Source: Paenibacillus peoriae (GTDB lineage: Bacteria; Bacillota; Bacilli; Paenibacillales; Paenibacillaceae). From it: a stretch of 64,000 nucleotides of DNA. The notes beneath the pieces are model-generated. The model was not told where the DNA came from, did not search any database, and saw only the letters and a list, made by a program, of their open reading frames with translations. Positions 26,306-34,954 of this stretch are shown here, one piece after another. Made by a program: the position numbers and the translations under genes. The stretch covers positions 4,844,501 to 4,908,500 of the forward strand of contig NZ_CP092831.1 in assembly GCF_022531965.1 (NCBI RefSeq), read 5' to 3'. How positions within the stretch are numbered: position 1 is the stretch's first letter; the number at the start of each line of letters is the position of its first letter.

Positions 26306-27652
26306 TTAACGTCTGGTCTCCAACCAGTTATTACTTACTATATTTCGATACCAATAGTAACTTTCCTTCGGGGTGCGGACCTGTGTGCGAAAATCGACAT
26401 GAATCATGCCAAATCTCATATTATATCCCTCTGCCCACTCAAAATTGTCCATAAGTGACCATGCCATATATCCTTTGACATGAAGGCCGTCATGAATCGC
26501 CCGGTGTACCTGCACCAAATGCTGCTGCATATACGAAATGCGACGGTCATCCTGAACCTTGCCATTCACGACATCATCGTTGATACAAGCCCCATTCTCT
26601 GTGATATAAATATCGAGGTTACCGTATTTTTGCAAATAATGCAGTACCTCGTACAGCCCACGCGACTCCACTGGCCAGCCGATATCTGTTACAGGTAGCC
26701 CCATATTGATTTCTTCAGATTGAAGAAACCCGGCTTCAGGATTAAAGCGATTAACCGACATACTATAGTAATTAATACCGATCATATCAATAGGCTCGCC
26801 AATAATATCCATATCACCATCCTGAATAGGCACGGTAGCTCCCTGCTCCGCGAACCAGTCTACCAAAAACTGAGGATACGAGCCTTGATAAATAGGTTGA
26901 AGAAACCAGTCACTGTGCAGGGAAATGGTGCGCGCACAAGCAGCTTTATCTTCCTCAGATGTACTGTAAGGGACAGCCCATGAGACATTGGGAGCGATAC
27001 CGATCTGGCCACTGGTGCCCAGCTCACGGAAGCGGCGCACAGAAAGACCATGTGCAACTAGCAGATGATGTCCTACATCAATGGCTGTCTGAAGATTTGT
27101 CAGACCTGGGGCATGAACACCCAGCATATTGGATAAAAAGGCGATACACCACGGTTCATTGAATGTTAGCCAATGGTGTATTTTACCGTGGAACTCGCGG
27201 AACATCGTTTCTGCATACTGGACAAATGCTTGAATCGTGTGACGATTCTCCCATCCTCCAGCATCCTGAAGCGCTTGAGGCAGATCCCAATGGTACAGTG
27301 TACAAAACGGTTCAATCCCGTTTTCGTTCAACAAATCGACTACGCGATGATAATAGTCCAATCCTTCTTGATTGACTTCACCGTCACCATTGGGAAATAT
27401 ACGCGGCCAGGACACGGAAAAACGGTATGTACGAATGCCCAGCTCCTTCATTAGGCGGATATCTTCCTCGTAGCGATGATAGCTGTCACAAGCTACATTG
27501 CCGTTATCACCGTTGAATACTTTGCCAGGCGTATGGGCAAAGGTATCCCAGATCGACAAGCCTCTCCCATCCTCCTCATAAGCTCCTTCGATTTGATAGG
27601 CTGCCGTCGCGGTGCCCCACATAAAGTCCTGCGGAAATTGAAAAATGGTCAT
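26306..27652 (-). CDS. bglA: Beta-glucosidase, glycoside hydrolase family 1
   Basis: This 448-residue retaining enzyme hydrolyses beta-glucosides such as cellobiose. The acid/base is in LTFNEPW (Glu near 166) and the nucleophile in YITENGA (Glu near 352). From memory, the sequence is nearly identical to the structurally known P. polymyxa BglA, including its length; this is the best organism marker in the window. No signal peptide is present, so it acts on imported sugars. It follows the GH95 gene by 5 bases in the same operon and is the last gene. Confidence 0.95.
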   Translation of the reverse strand: MTIFQFPQDFMWGTATAAYQIEGAYEEDGRGLSIWDTFAHTPGKVFNGDNGNVACDSYHRYEEDIRLMKELGIRTYRFSVSWPRIFPNGDGEVNQEGLDYYHRVVDLLNENGIEPFCTLYHWDLPQALQDAGGWENRHTIQAFVQYAETMFREFHGKIHHWLTFNEPWCIAFLSNMLGVHAPGLTNLQTAIDVGHHLLVAHGLSVRRFRELGTSGQIGIAPNVSWAVPYSTSEEDKAACARTISLHSDWFLQPIYQGSYPQFLVDWFAEQGATVPIQDGDMDIIGEPIDMIGINYYSMSVNRFNPEAGFLQSEEINMGLPVTDIGWPVESRGLYEVLHYLQKYGNLDIYITENGACINDDVVNGKVQDDRRISYMQQHLVQVHRAIHDGLHVKGYMAWSLMDNFEWAEGYNMRFGMIHVDFRTQVRTPKESYYWYRNIVSNNWLETRR

Positions 27653-27657
27653 ATTGT

Positions 27658-30129
27658 CTATTCCTCTCCTTCAATTATAATCGTATGTCCGTTCGTTATT
27701 TCCTGCTCTTTGGTAAAAATCCATGACAAAATAAATCCTCCGTGCTCAGGATCAGGCAGAGCCTGACGAGCATCTGCGCTAAATGGATGTGCACTGCGAA
27801 TCGTGCAGCTTCCTGCTGAGATGGATGTGGCCAGTTCTGCACGGACAAGCCGGGAACCGGACCATTCCATGCCGACCGTCATCCCGCCATGTCCCTTCAA
27901 TCCACTGACCCGTCCCTCCGGCCATGCCGTTGGCAGGGCAGGCAGTAACGTCAGCTCTCCCGGACGGCTTTGTAGCAGCATTTCTGCGATCCCCGCCGTC
28001 GCACCAAAATTACCGTCGATCTGAAAAGGCGGGTGAGCGTCAAATAAATTAGGATAGGTCGATTGCGACAGCAACGTGCGAACATACCGATGTGCGGCGT
28101 CGCCATCTTCCAGTCGAGCGTACAGATTAATCAACCAGGCACAGCTCCATCCGGTATGCCCACCACCGTGATCAAGCCGTCGACGCAACGATATGCGAGC
28201 CGCCTCAGCTAGCTCCGGGGTATCACGGATGTGAATTTGTCGACCAGGATATAACCCATATAGATGCGAAACATGTCGATGCCCAGGCTCCGCTTCCTCA
28301 AAATCGACAAACCATTCCTGTAGCTGACCGTGGCGACCAATTTGATAGGACATTAATCTGTCTCGTGTCTCCTCGCAGCGGTTGCGGAACTCATCATCTA
28401 GTTCCAGCAGATCCGCAGCTTGAATGCAGTTACCCAACAGCTCTCGAATCAGCGTCATATCCATGGTAGAGCCCATAGATATGCTGCAATCCTCGCCATC
28501 CGTCGTTTTGAATTTATTTTCAGGTGATGTGGATGGGGACGTCACAAGCTGACCCTCCGGGCCTTCTACGAGCCAGTCCATGCAAAAGGCTGCCGCCCCC
28601 TTCATGAGCGGATAAGCTTGTTCTGCCAAATAGGCTATATCCAAGGTAAACAGATAGCGCTCCCATAGGTGAGCAGTTAGCCATACACCTCCAAGCGGCC
28701 AAAATGCCCAGCTGGCATGTCCCCCTGAAGGTCCGGCGTATCTCCACACATCTACATTGTGATGAGCCGCCCATCCTTGAGCACCATAATGGATGGAGGC
28801 TACCCTCCGTCCCGTACGAGCCACTTCTCCAATCATGTGCAGCAAGGGTTCATGGCACTCGGCAAGATTGCATACTTCTGCGGGCCAATAGTTCATCTGA
28901 GTATTAATATTGGTTGTATAATTACTGTTCCACGGCGGCTGCACCCGGTCATTCCAGATGCCCTGAAGATTGGCAGGCTGACTCCCCGGACGCGAGCTAC
29001 CCATGAGCAAATAGCGGCCATACTGAAATAACAGCACTTCCAGCCCCGGGTCGGCCTGACCTTTCTGATAACGTTCTAATCGCAGATCGGTCGGTAGAAC
29101 GAATTCGTCGGTTAGAGTATCACCTCCCAGTTCTAATGCAACGCGGTCAAACAGCTTTCGATGATCCTGTTCATGGCGTTGCCGCACCTGCTCAGTTCCC
29201 AGCGAAATTGCTCCGTCTAAAATGACTTGACATGCTTCTGCTGACTCCGTTGCATCACTATTCGGCATAGCGTGAAATCCCCTAAATCCAGTAGCTGCTG
29301 CCAAATACACCGTGATTTTATCCGCGCCTGAGATGATCAGCGCACCATCAGTGTCCTTCGTCAAGGTTCCTCCCTCGGGAATAACCCTCGCCTGAACTGC
29401 AAAAGCCATCCCCAAATCATTTTCATAAACGACAGACTGTGGATGATCACCGTGATAATTAGATTCCACATGACTGGGCGCTCGTCCAGTCAATGTCATA
29501 AAGTCCCCGGATGGCTCCTCGGATGGATCATCCTCTTTATCGCTATCCCATTTGGATGAATCACCAAAATGTACATCCTCTCCAACCTCGTCTTCACAAG
29601 GATGGGGGGAAGTGATGCGCACGGATGCATGGATCTTCCCAAGCTTATTCGCAGTCAGTGACACCATGATGATTCCATCTGGCGCACTGGCGATAACTTC
29701 ACGGGTATAGCGGACTCCATCACTCTGAAAAGTGACGGCTGCGGTTCCGGTCAGCAAATCCAGTTTCCGTTCATAATGTGCAATTTCCCCTAGGCCCTCC
29801 TGCGTAATCCACAAATCTCCCAAAGGCTGATAGGCTTCCGTATCGCGACCTAGCATATTCGTATTAATCAGTTGTTCCGCTTCCTTGTATTTTCCATCTG
29901 CAATCAGCTTTCTGGCAGGCTGCAAATATCGCAATACATCATACTGAACGCCATCTCTGGGAAACCCGGACCAGAGCGTATCCTCGTTTAATTGCAAATG
30001 CTCCTCTCTGATTCCGCCAAATACCATAGCTCCCAGCCTTCCATTGCCGACTGGCAATGCTTCCTCCCATACCTCAGCAGGCTGGCGGTACCATAAACGC
30101 AGGGATTGTGGCTTTTCGCTTTTCGTCAC
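27658..30129 (-). CDS. Glycoside hydrolase family 95 (alpha-fucosidase/galactosidase type)
   Basis: This 823-residue protein starts with the GH95 N-terminal signature (LWYRQPAEVWEEALPVGNGRLGAMVFGG, with LNEDTLWSG). It continues with the central GVWLTAHLWERY and HHNVDVWR segments and the DAHPPFQIDGNFGATAGIAEML block of the (alpha/alpha)6 barrel. Family members invert alpha-L-fucosides or alpha-L-galactosides from plant or animal glycans. No signal peptide is seen, so it is cytosolic. The start is GTG at 30129 after GGGAGGG. A 10-bp hairpin lies between it and the upstream binding-protein gene, and bglA follows directly. Confidence 0.88.
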   Translation of the reverse strand: MTKSEKPQSLRLWYRQPAEVWEEALPVGNGRLGAMVFGGIREEHLQLNEDTLWSGFPRDGVQYDVLRYLQPARKLIADGKYKEAEQLINTNMLGRDTEAYQPLGDLWITQEGLGEIAHYERKLDLLTGTAAVTFQSDGVRYTREVIASAPDGIIMVSLTANKLGKIHASVRITSPHPCEDEVGEDVHFGDSSKWDSDKEDDPSEEPSGDFMTLTGRAPSHVESNYHGDHPQSVVYENDLGMAFAVQARVIPEGGTLTKDTDGALIISGADKITVYLAAATGFRGFHAMPNSDATESAEACQVILDGAISLGTEQVRQRHEQDHRKLFDRVALELGGDTLTDEFVLPTDLRLERYQKGQADPGLEVLLFQYGRYLLMGSSRPGSQPANLQGIWNDRVQPPWNSNYTTNINTQMNYWPAEVCNLAECHEPLLHMIGEVARTGRRVASIHYGAQGWAAHHNVDVWRYAGPSGGHASWAFWPLGGVWLTAHLWERYLFTLDIAYLAEQAYPLMKGAAAFCMDWLVEGPEGQLVTSPSTSPENKFKTTDGEDCSISMGSTMDMTLIRELLGNCIQAADLLELDDEFRNRCEETRDRLMSYQIGRHGQLQEWFVDFEEAEPGHRHVSHLYGLYPGRQIHIRDTPELAEAARISLRRRLDHGGGHTGWSCAWLINLYARLEDGDAAHRYVRTLLSQSTYPNLFDAHPPFQIDGNFGATAGIAEMLLQSRPGELTLLPALPTAWPEGRVSGLKGHGGMTVGMEWSGSRLVRAELATSISAGSCTIRSAHPFSADARQALPDPEHGGFILSWIFTKEQEITNGHTIIIEGEE

Positions 30130-30155
30130 ATCAAACCCTCCCCCATCAAGATCAA

Positions 30156-30199
30156 ACAGAGCGCTAATCCCGTATGGACCTTAAGGACAAGCGCTCTGT
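30156..30199 (-). repeat. Intercistronic hairpin between binding protein and GH95
   Basis: ACAGAGCGCT and its exact complement enclose a 24-base loop. No T-run follows, so it is more likely a processing or mRNA-stabilising hairpin that sets unequal expression of binding protein and hydrolase. Confidence 0.55.
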
Positions 30200-30235
30200 C
30201 ATTCCGGCATTCAAAATTTCGTTAAAAGCAGTCAG

Positions 30236-31930
30236 CTATTTAGAAGCCTTACCGCTCCATAACTCCACTCTGTCCTTCACCAGTTGCGTGTATTGCTGTT
30301 CCATTTGGACAGCTCCGGCGGCATCCAGTTCTTTAATCATGTTGTCGTATACCGTATCAAAATTGGAAGCTGTTGCTAAAATAGCTTCGGGTATACGTTT
30401 GCGGATAATGTCGGTCGTTTTTTTGAATGTAACGTTATAGTTGGATTCATTGTCTGTTGTCAGGTTATAGGCTGCGCCCCAAGGCTTTACATCAAATTCT
30501 TTCTTGTCTGGGAACAGATCTTTCCACGTTTTTACGCCATATGCTTTAAGGGATTCTTTCTCCGGCTTCGAATAAGCCGCGATAATTTGCTCCGGGAATT
30601 TGGCAGTATAGTAGTTACCCGTAGGGTCCTTCACGCCGTCACCATAGTGTCCGCTGATGAGCGTGTACAAATCTATACCCGTGGATTTGCTGAAGTTGGT
30701 TGCATTGTTCGTTTTTTGCTCCAGCACATCAGCCGGAATGATGCGTTTGCCATCTTTGATCTCATAATGCTTGCCCTCGATCCCCCAGTTCACTAGCACC
30801 TGTCCTTCATCGGAAGCTAAATAATCAAGGAATTTTATAGCCCGCACCGGGTCCTTGCAATTTTCCGTAATACCTACACCATAACCGGACACGAAGCCCA
30901 TATCCTGAAAGGAACGATCCTTGTATTCCTCCGAAAGTGTAACTGGAAAATGCGCGTAGCTGGCATCAGCCTTACCGGACGCTTTTAATGCATTTTCAGC
31001 ATCCTGATACCCCCACTCCTGGTCAATCAGACCGAGGACACGGCCGCTGGCAATTTTGGATTTGTATTGATCACTTTTTTGCACAAACGAATCTTTATCG
31101 AGCAGCCCTTCATTGTACATGTGGTTCAACCACCGAAAATATTCCTTTTCTTCTGGACGTTTGTAATGAAGTTTGGCTTCAAATGTTTTGGGATCAATAA
31201 AATATTCACCATCATCCGGCGCTCCAGTCGTCTGGAAGGCAGGATTCGTTACGGTAATCATAATTCTCCAGTCATCTGCATCCAGCGTGAGTGGGATTGT
31301 TTTTTTGCCATTGATCGTCGGATGCTTGGCAGTATAGGTTTTGAGTACGTTTTCATAATCCTGTAGCGTTCTTACCTTTGGATAACCTAACTCCTTGAGC
31401 ACCTTATGCTGAATTTCAAATCCCCCTGTTGCGTCAAAACTTTCCTGTCCCACACCTGCATACGTAGGAAGGACATAGATGGATTGATCCTTATTACTGT
31501 ATTTCAAACGATCCATATAGGGTCCATATAGCTTTTTGAGATTAGGTGCGTGATCGTTGATCAGATCTGTCAGATCAATCATGGCCCCCGCATCCACAAG
31601 CTTATTAATATTCGCTTTAGGAGAAACCAAGTCCGGGTATTCTCCACTTGCTGCCATCAAAGCAATTCGGTCATCTCCACCTCCACCGCTGACATCAAAT
31701 TCCGCATTCAAGGTTACACCTGTTTTCTTGGTGATTTCCTTGCCTATTTCATCCTTCATTCCGTTCCATTGTGGGCTTGTATCTGCTCCGAAGAAGCTAA
31801 ACGTAATCGGGTCTGTACCGCTGGATGTGCTCTCCTTCGCTGCTTTATCGCTTCCCCCACAACCTGCGAGTGCGGTAAGTGACACCGCGAGCAAGGGAAT
31901 CAGTGCAAATCTGGACCAGTGTTTTTTCAT
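30236..31930 (-). CDS. Sugar ABC transporter substrate-binding lipoprotein
   Basis: This 564-residue protein has a lipoprotein signal peptide with LAGC at residues 21-24 and then a bilobal family 1 binding fold. The large size and C-terminal pattern resemble LplA and related binding proteins common in Paenibacillus. It would capture an oligosaccharide at the outer membrane face and hand it to the two permeases encoded just upstream. No ATPase gene is in the operon, so a shared MsmK-type ATPase is expected. The downstream GH95 and GH1 genes suggest a fucose- or glucose-containing glycan. Confidence 0.88.
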   Translation of the reverse strand: MKKHWSRFALIPLLAVSLTALAGCGGSDKAAKESTSSGTDPITFSFFGADTSPQWNGMKDEIGKEITKKTGVTLNAEFDVSGGGGDDRIALMAASGEYPDLVSPKANINKLVDAGAMIDLTDLINDHAPNLKKLYGPYMDRLKYSNKDQSIYVLPTYAGVGQESFDATGGFEIQHKVLKELGYPKVRTLQDYENVLKTYTAKHPTINGKKTIPLTLDADDWRIMITVTNPAFQTTGAPDDGEYFIDPKTFEAKLHYKRPEEKEYFRWLNHMYNEGLLDKDSFVQKSDQYKSKIASGRVLGLIDQEWGYQDAENALKASGKADASYAHFPVTLSEEYKDRSFQDMGFVSGYGVGITENCKDPVRAIKFLDYLASDEGQVLVNWGIEGKHYEIKDGKRIIPADVLEQKTNNATNFSKSTGIDLYTLISGHYGDGVKDPTGNYYTAKFPEQIIAAYSKPEKESLKAYGVKTWKDLFPDKKEFDVKPWGAAYNLTTDNESNYNVTFKKTTDIIRKRIPEAILATASNFDTVYDNMIKELDAAGAVQMEQQYTQLVKDRVELWSGKASK

Positions 31931-32003
31931 GTATAAATCCTCCTATATTCTTATGATGACTTCTCCTGCAAATAACTACTATTTACTGCCAGAATCCTGG
32001 CTT

Positions 32004-32906
32004 TTATGATTTCACTGCCCCCAGCGTCATACCGCCTACAAAATACTTTTGCAAGAACGGATACACCATCAGGATGGGGAGCGTAACCGTAATCGTGATT
32101 GCCATTTTGATCGACTCTGGTGAAATTTGAGCCATTTGTTTAGCCATGTCGTTGCTATTCGTCATACTGGAGCCGCCTTGCTGCGTACTTTGCAGTATTT
32201 TCATCAGCTCATACTGTAACGTCGTCCATTGCGACGCCCCACCGTTGTATAAATACGTATCAAACCAAGCATTCCACTGACCTACTGCCAGAAAAAGAGC
32301 AATCGTTGCCAATACTGGTTTGCACAGCGGCAAAATAATTCTCCAGTAAATCGTGAAATCATTTGCTCCATCGAGTTTGGCAGACTCCTGCAACGCATAC
32401 GGCAAACCATCCATAAAGGAACGAATGACAAACACGTTAAATGCACTGATTAAGCCTGGAAAAATGTACACCCAAAACGAACCTAGCAGATGCAAATCCC
32501 GCATCAAAATAAACACGGGCACCATCCCGCCGGAAAAATACATCGTCAACGCCAAAAACGTAGAAATAAACTTACGAGCACGAAACTCGACCCGACTCAA
32601 TGTAAAAGCAAGCATAGATGCGCAGATCAATCCGAGTACCGTCCCGACCAAAGTACGAAGAATAGATATTTGCAGTCCCTGAAGAAGGCCATCGTACTGG
32701 AAAATCGTTTTGTAATTTTCGAGCGTAAATTGGCGGGGCCATATATAAATACCACCACGAACCGTGTCCGTTGAATTGTTCAGGGAAATCGCAAGTACGT
32801 TCAGAAACGGGTACAGCGTCAACACCACGATCAGAGCCATGAGGATATAGTTGAACAGGTCAAACAGCTTCTCAGACCGGGTAGCATTAAATGCCTTATT
32901 CGTCAT
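32004..32906 (-). CDS. Sugar ABC permease, LplC type
   Basis: This 300-residue membrane protein has six hydrophobic segments and the permease EAA loop (ALQESAKLDGANDFTIYWRIILPLCKPVL), which contacts the ATPase. It resembles LplC/YtcP permeases. The start at 32906 follows GGGAGGGAG. It pairs with the upstream permease and the downstream binding protein. Confidence 0.9.
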   Translation of the reverse strand: MTNKAFNATRSEKLFDLFNYILMALIVVLTLYPFLNVLAISLNNSTDTVRGGIYIWPRQFTLENYKTIFQYDGLLQGLQISILRTLVGTVLGLICASMLAFTLSRVEFRARKFISTFLALTMYFSGGMVPVFILMRDLHLLGSFWVYIFPGLISAFNVFVIRSFMDGLPYALQESAKLDGANDFTIYWRIILPLCKPVLATIALFLAVGQWNAWFDTYLYNGGASQWTTLQYELMKILQSTQQGGSSMTNSNDMAKQMAQISPESIKMAITITVTLPILMVYPFLQKYFVGGMTLGAVKS

Positions 32907-32921
32907 TTCGCTTCTCCCTCC

Positions 32922-33935
32922 CTACATGATGCTTTCTTTGGTCAGTTTTTTGAATATACCGTTCGCCGTAAACAACAGCAGAATGCTAACCAGCGAGTTG
33001 AAAATACCAATTGCCGTCCCGTAAGAGAAGCGACCCAAATTAATCCCGTAATTGAGCGCGTACAGATCCAGCACCTCGGAATAATCCGTCACAAGACTAT
33101 TGCCAAGCAAGAACTGCTTTTCAAAACCATTGCTCACCAGATGTCCAATCGCCATAATGAACAGAATGGCAATCGTCGAGCGGATACCCGGCAGTGTAAT
33201 ATGCCACATCTGTCTCCAACGACTCGCTCCATCCACGCGCGATGCTTCATACTGTTCTTGATCAATTCCGGTGATTGCAGCTAAATAAATAATCGTATTC
33301 CAACCTGTCTCCTTCCATATGTCGGAAGCGGTTACAATATACCAGAACCAGCTCCCCTTTGCCATGAACTGAATCGGTTCATCCACAATATGAAGCGCTA
33401 CCAATACATCGTTGACAATGCCTCCGTCAATGGACAGCATCTTGGTGACCAAGCCGGCCACAACTACCCAGGATACAAAATGCGGGAGGTAGGATATTGT
33501 CTGCACAAACCGTTTGAACAGCATACCACGCAGCTCATTTAACAGAATTGCAAAGAAGATCGGTACGACAAAACCAAATACAATCCCCATCAGGCTCATC
33601 GCTAGCGTATTGCGTAATACCAGATAAAATCGTTCATCCTGAAATAGCTCAATAAAGTTATCCAGCCCTACCCATTTCTGGTCCGTAAAAGATTTGGCTG
33701 GCTTATAATTTTGAAACGCCATCGTCCAGCCCCAAAGCGGAAGATAGCTGAAAACAAACACCCATATGACGAAAGGAATGGACATAAAATAAAGATACTT
33801 TTGCTGCTTCACACTGTCCCACAAGCCTTTTTTACCACGGTCAGGCTTCGGGCCGCGAGCCTTGCGTGGTCTTCCCCTATTGGATTCAGGAATCAAAGCA
33901 CTATTGTTGGAAGCGGTTTCAGTTGAAGATCCCAT
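32922..33935 (-). CDS. Sugar ABC permease, LplB type
   Basis: This 337-residue permease has a polar, basic N-terminal extension of about 45 residues (rich in Arg, Lys and Pro), then six membrane helices with the EAA loop (EQYEASRVDGASRWRQMWHITLPGI). It resembles LplB/YteP. I start it at 33935, with GAGGAGG about 8 bases upstream; an earlier in-frame ATG at 33971 has no ribosome site. It is the first gene of the oligosaccharide operon. Confidence 0.9.
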   Translation of the reverse strand: MGSSTETASNNSALIPESNRGRPRKARGPKPDRGKKGLWDSVKQQKYLYFMSIPFVIWVFVFSYLPLWGWTMAFQNYKPAKSFTDQKWVGLDNFIELFQDERFYLVLRNTLAMSLMGIVFGFVVPIFFAILLNELRGMLFKRFVQTISYLPHFVSWVVVAGLVTKMLSIDGGIVNDVLVALHIVDEPIQFMAKGSWFWYIVTASDIWKETGWNTIIYLAAITGIDQEQYEASRVDGASRWRQMWHITLPGIRSTIAILFIMAIGHLVSNGFEKQFLLGNSLVTDYSEVLDLYALNYGINLGRFSYGTAIGIFNSLVSILLLFTANGIFKKLTKESIM

Positions 33936-34096
33936 AACAAGCTCCTCCTCATCTCTAGATACTATTATCATACTTTGCTGGCTTGGAAGCGGATACCCGA
34001 CGAATTAGGAGAAAAATCAGTTCAAAATTAGATATATGGGATGAAAAAAATTACATTCGTGCCACTACGCATGCGGATGGTGCTTCCCATCGCTGT

Positions 34097-34145
34097 TGTC
34101 CCCGGATTTCTTGAATAAGCACACAAAGGTAGAAAGCCGGGGACA
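34097..34145. repeat. Long inverted repeat
   Basis: TGTCCCCGGaTTTCT and AGAAAgCCGGGGACA form a 14-bp stem with one mismatch and a loop of about 19 bases. No T-run follows on either strand. It could be a regulator site, a structured RNA element or a small dispersed repeat. Confidence 0.5.
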
Positions 34146-34257
34146 GTTTATGCTTGCGATGCGAACTTTCCTGCAGAAAGCTTTAAGGCGACCGCTTCGC
34201 TTGTCCAGCACATTCCGCCTGTTCCGTTCTAATGTAAATTCCCTGAAAGAAGTCTTG

Positions 34258-34355
34258 TAAAAAACAAAAGATCAGCAATGTAAGCTGATCAGAGGTAAAG
34301 GGTAAAGGATAAAGCATAATGCAAAAGGGATAATGCATACTGCACCACAGGTGGT
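34258..34355 (-). ncRNA. Candidate small RNA with C/U-rich single-stranded region
   Basis: On the minus strand a TATATA -10 (34367-34362) with a weak TTAGGT -35 at 16 bp lies downstream of the cupredoxin terminator. About 65 bases later a clear intrinsic terminator follows: GATCAGC, 7-base loop, GCTGATC, then CTTTTGTTTTTT. The stretch between has pyrimidine runs such as CCTTTACCCTTTACC that could pair with ribosome sites. No reading frame fits. It is an orphan-terminator prediction only. Confidence 0.35.
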
Positions 34356-34404
34356 GGATGGTATATACACACTGTCGCAATTAACCTAATGATTGATTGA
34401 AGGA

Positions 34405-34444
34405 AAAAAAGCTTTCTGGCATCAATGTGCCAGAAAGCTTTTTT
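34405..34444. terminator. Terminator of the cupredoxin gene
   Basis: A 16-bp perfect stem (AAAAAAGCTTTCTGGC and complement) with an 8-base loop and T-run ends three bases from the cupredoxin stop. Confidence 0.88.
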
Positions 34445-34447
34445 GAT

Positions 34448-34864
34448 TTATTTTACTGTGATCGTCCCGTAGTACATGTACATACCGCAATTGTACTCAT
34501 ATACGCCTGGTTTCAAGTCCTGGACGGTAAAATAATTATTTTCGTGATCCAGGTAAACGTCCATTCCGATCTTCAACGACTGCACTTCATCAATGCAAGT
34601 GAAGGATGTCATTTTCTTGAAATTGATTTTGGTTGGAACGCCGGCTTTCACTTCAATATTTTTAGGATAGAAACCGTCCCCTTTTACACCCACTGTAACA
34701 ATCTCATATTTAGTTTTGTCTGGCTCTTCCTGAGCCTGTTTAGGTTGAATGACCGGAAATGACGACACGCTCCCCTGAAAATAAAACAAGACAAACCCGC
34801 CCATGCTCAGGGCTACAAAACCAATCAGCATCAAATGCCAATGCTTAGAGATAAGTGTTTTCAT
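34448..34864 (-). CDS. Membrane-anchored cupredoxin-domain protein
   Basis: This 138-residue protein has one N-terminal membrane anchor (residues 11-30) and an exported beta-sandwich of cupredoxin type. The usual His-Cys-His-Met set is not visible. Candidate ligands are Cys90 and a Cys126-x-Met128-x-Met130 cluster in the last strand (NCGMYMYYGTI). It may bind Cu(I) or Cu(II), or act in copper delivery. It lies 90 bases downstream of cydC in the same direction and could be read through from cydABDC. The copper role is inference from the fold. Confidence 0.7.
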   Translation of the reverse strand: MKTLISKHWHLMLIGFVALSMGGFVLFYFQGSVSSFPVIQPKQAQEEPDKTKYEIVTVGVKGDGFYPKNIEVKAGVPTKINFKKMTSFTCIDEVQSLKIGMDVYLDHENNYFTVQDLKPGVYEYNCGMYMYYGTITVK

Positions 34865-34954
34865 TCATATCAGCCCCTCCAGTTGAATGTCTACATGTGA
34901 CGCATCAACTCTAACCAGTATATAAAAGTTAATCAAAATTTTAAATACCTCATT

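Larger units (their letters stand above)
33936..34447. other. Non-coding region between the sugar operon and cupredoxin gene
   Basis: This 512-base gap holds no credible gene. It contains a long inverted repeat (34097-34145), an orphan leftward terminator with a possible small RNA (34258-34355), pyrimidine-rich heptad-like repeats, and the cupredoxin terminator (34405-34444). The promoter of the sugar operon should lie in 33936-34090 but is not clear. Confidence 0.5.

Noticed and set aside
34268..34340. CRISPR-like short repeats
   Set aside because: The heptad repeats are imperfect and far too short, with no spacers and no cas genes in the window.
34183..34380. 65-codon leftward frame between sugar operon and cupredoxin gene
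   Set aside because: It has no ribosome site, reads through an intrinsic terminator and has low-complexity content.
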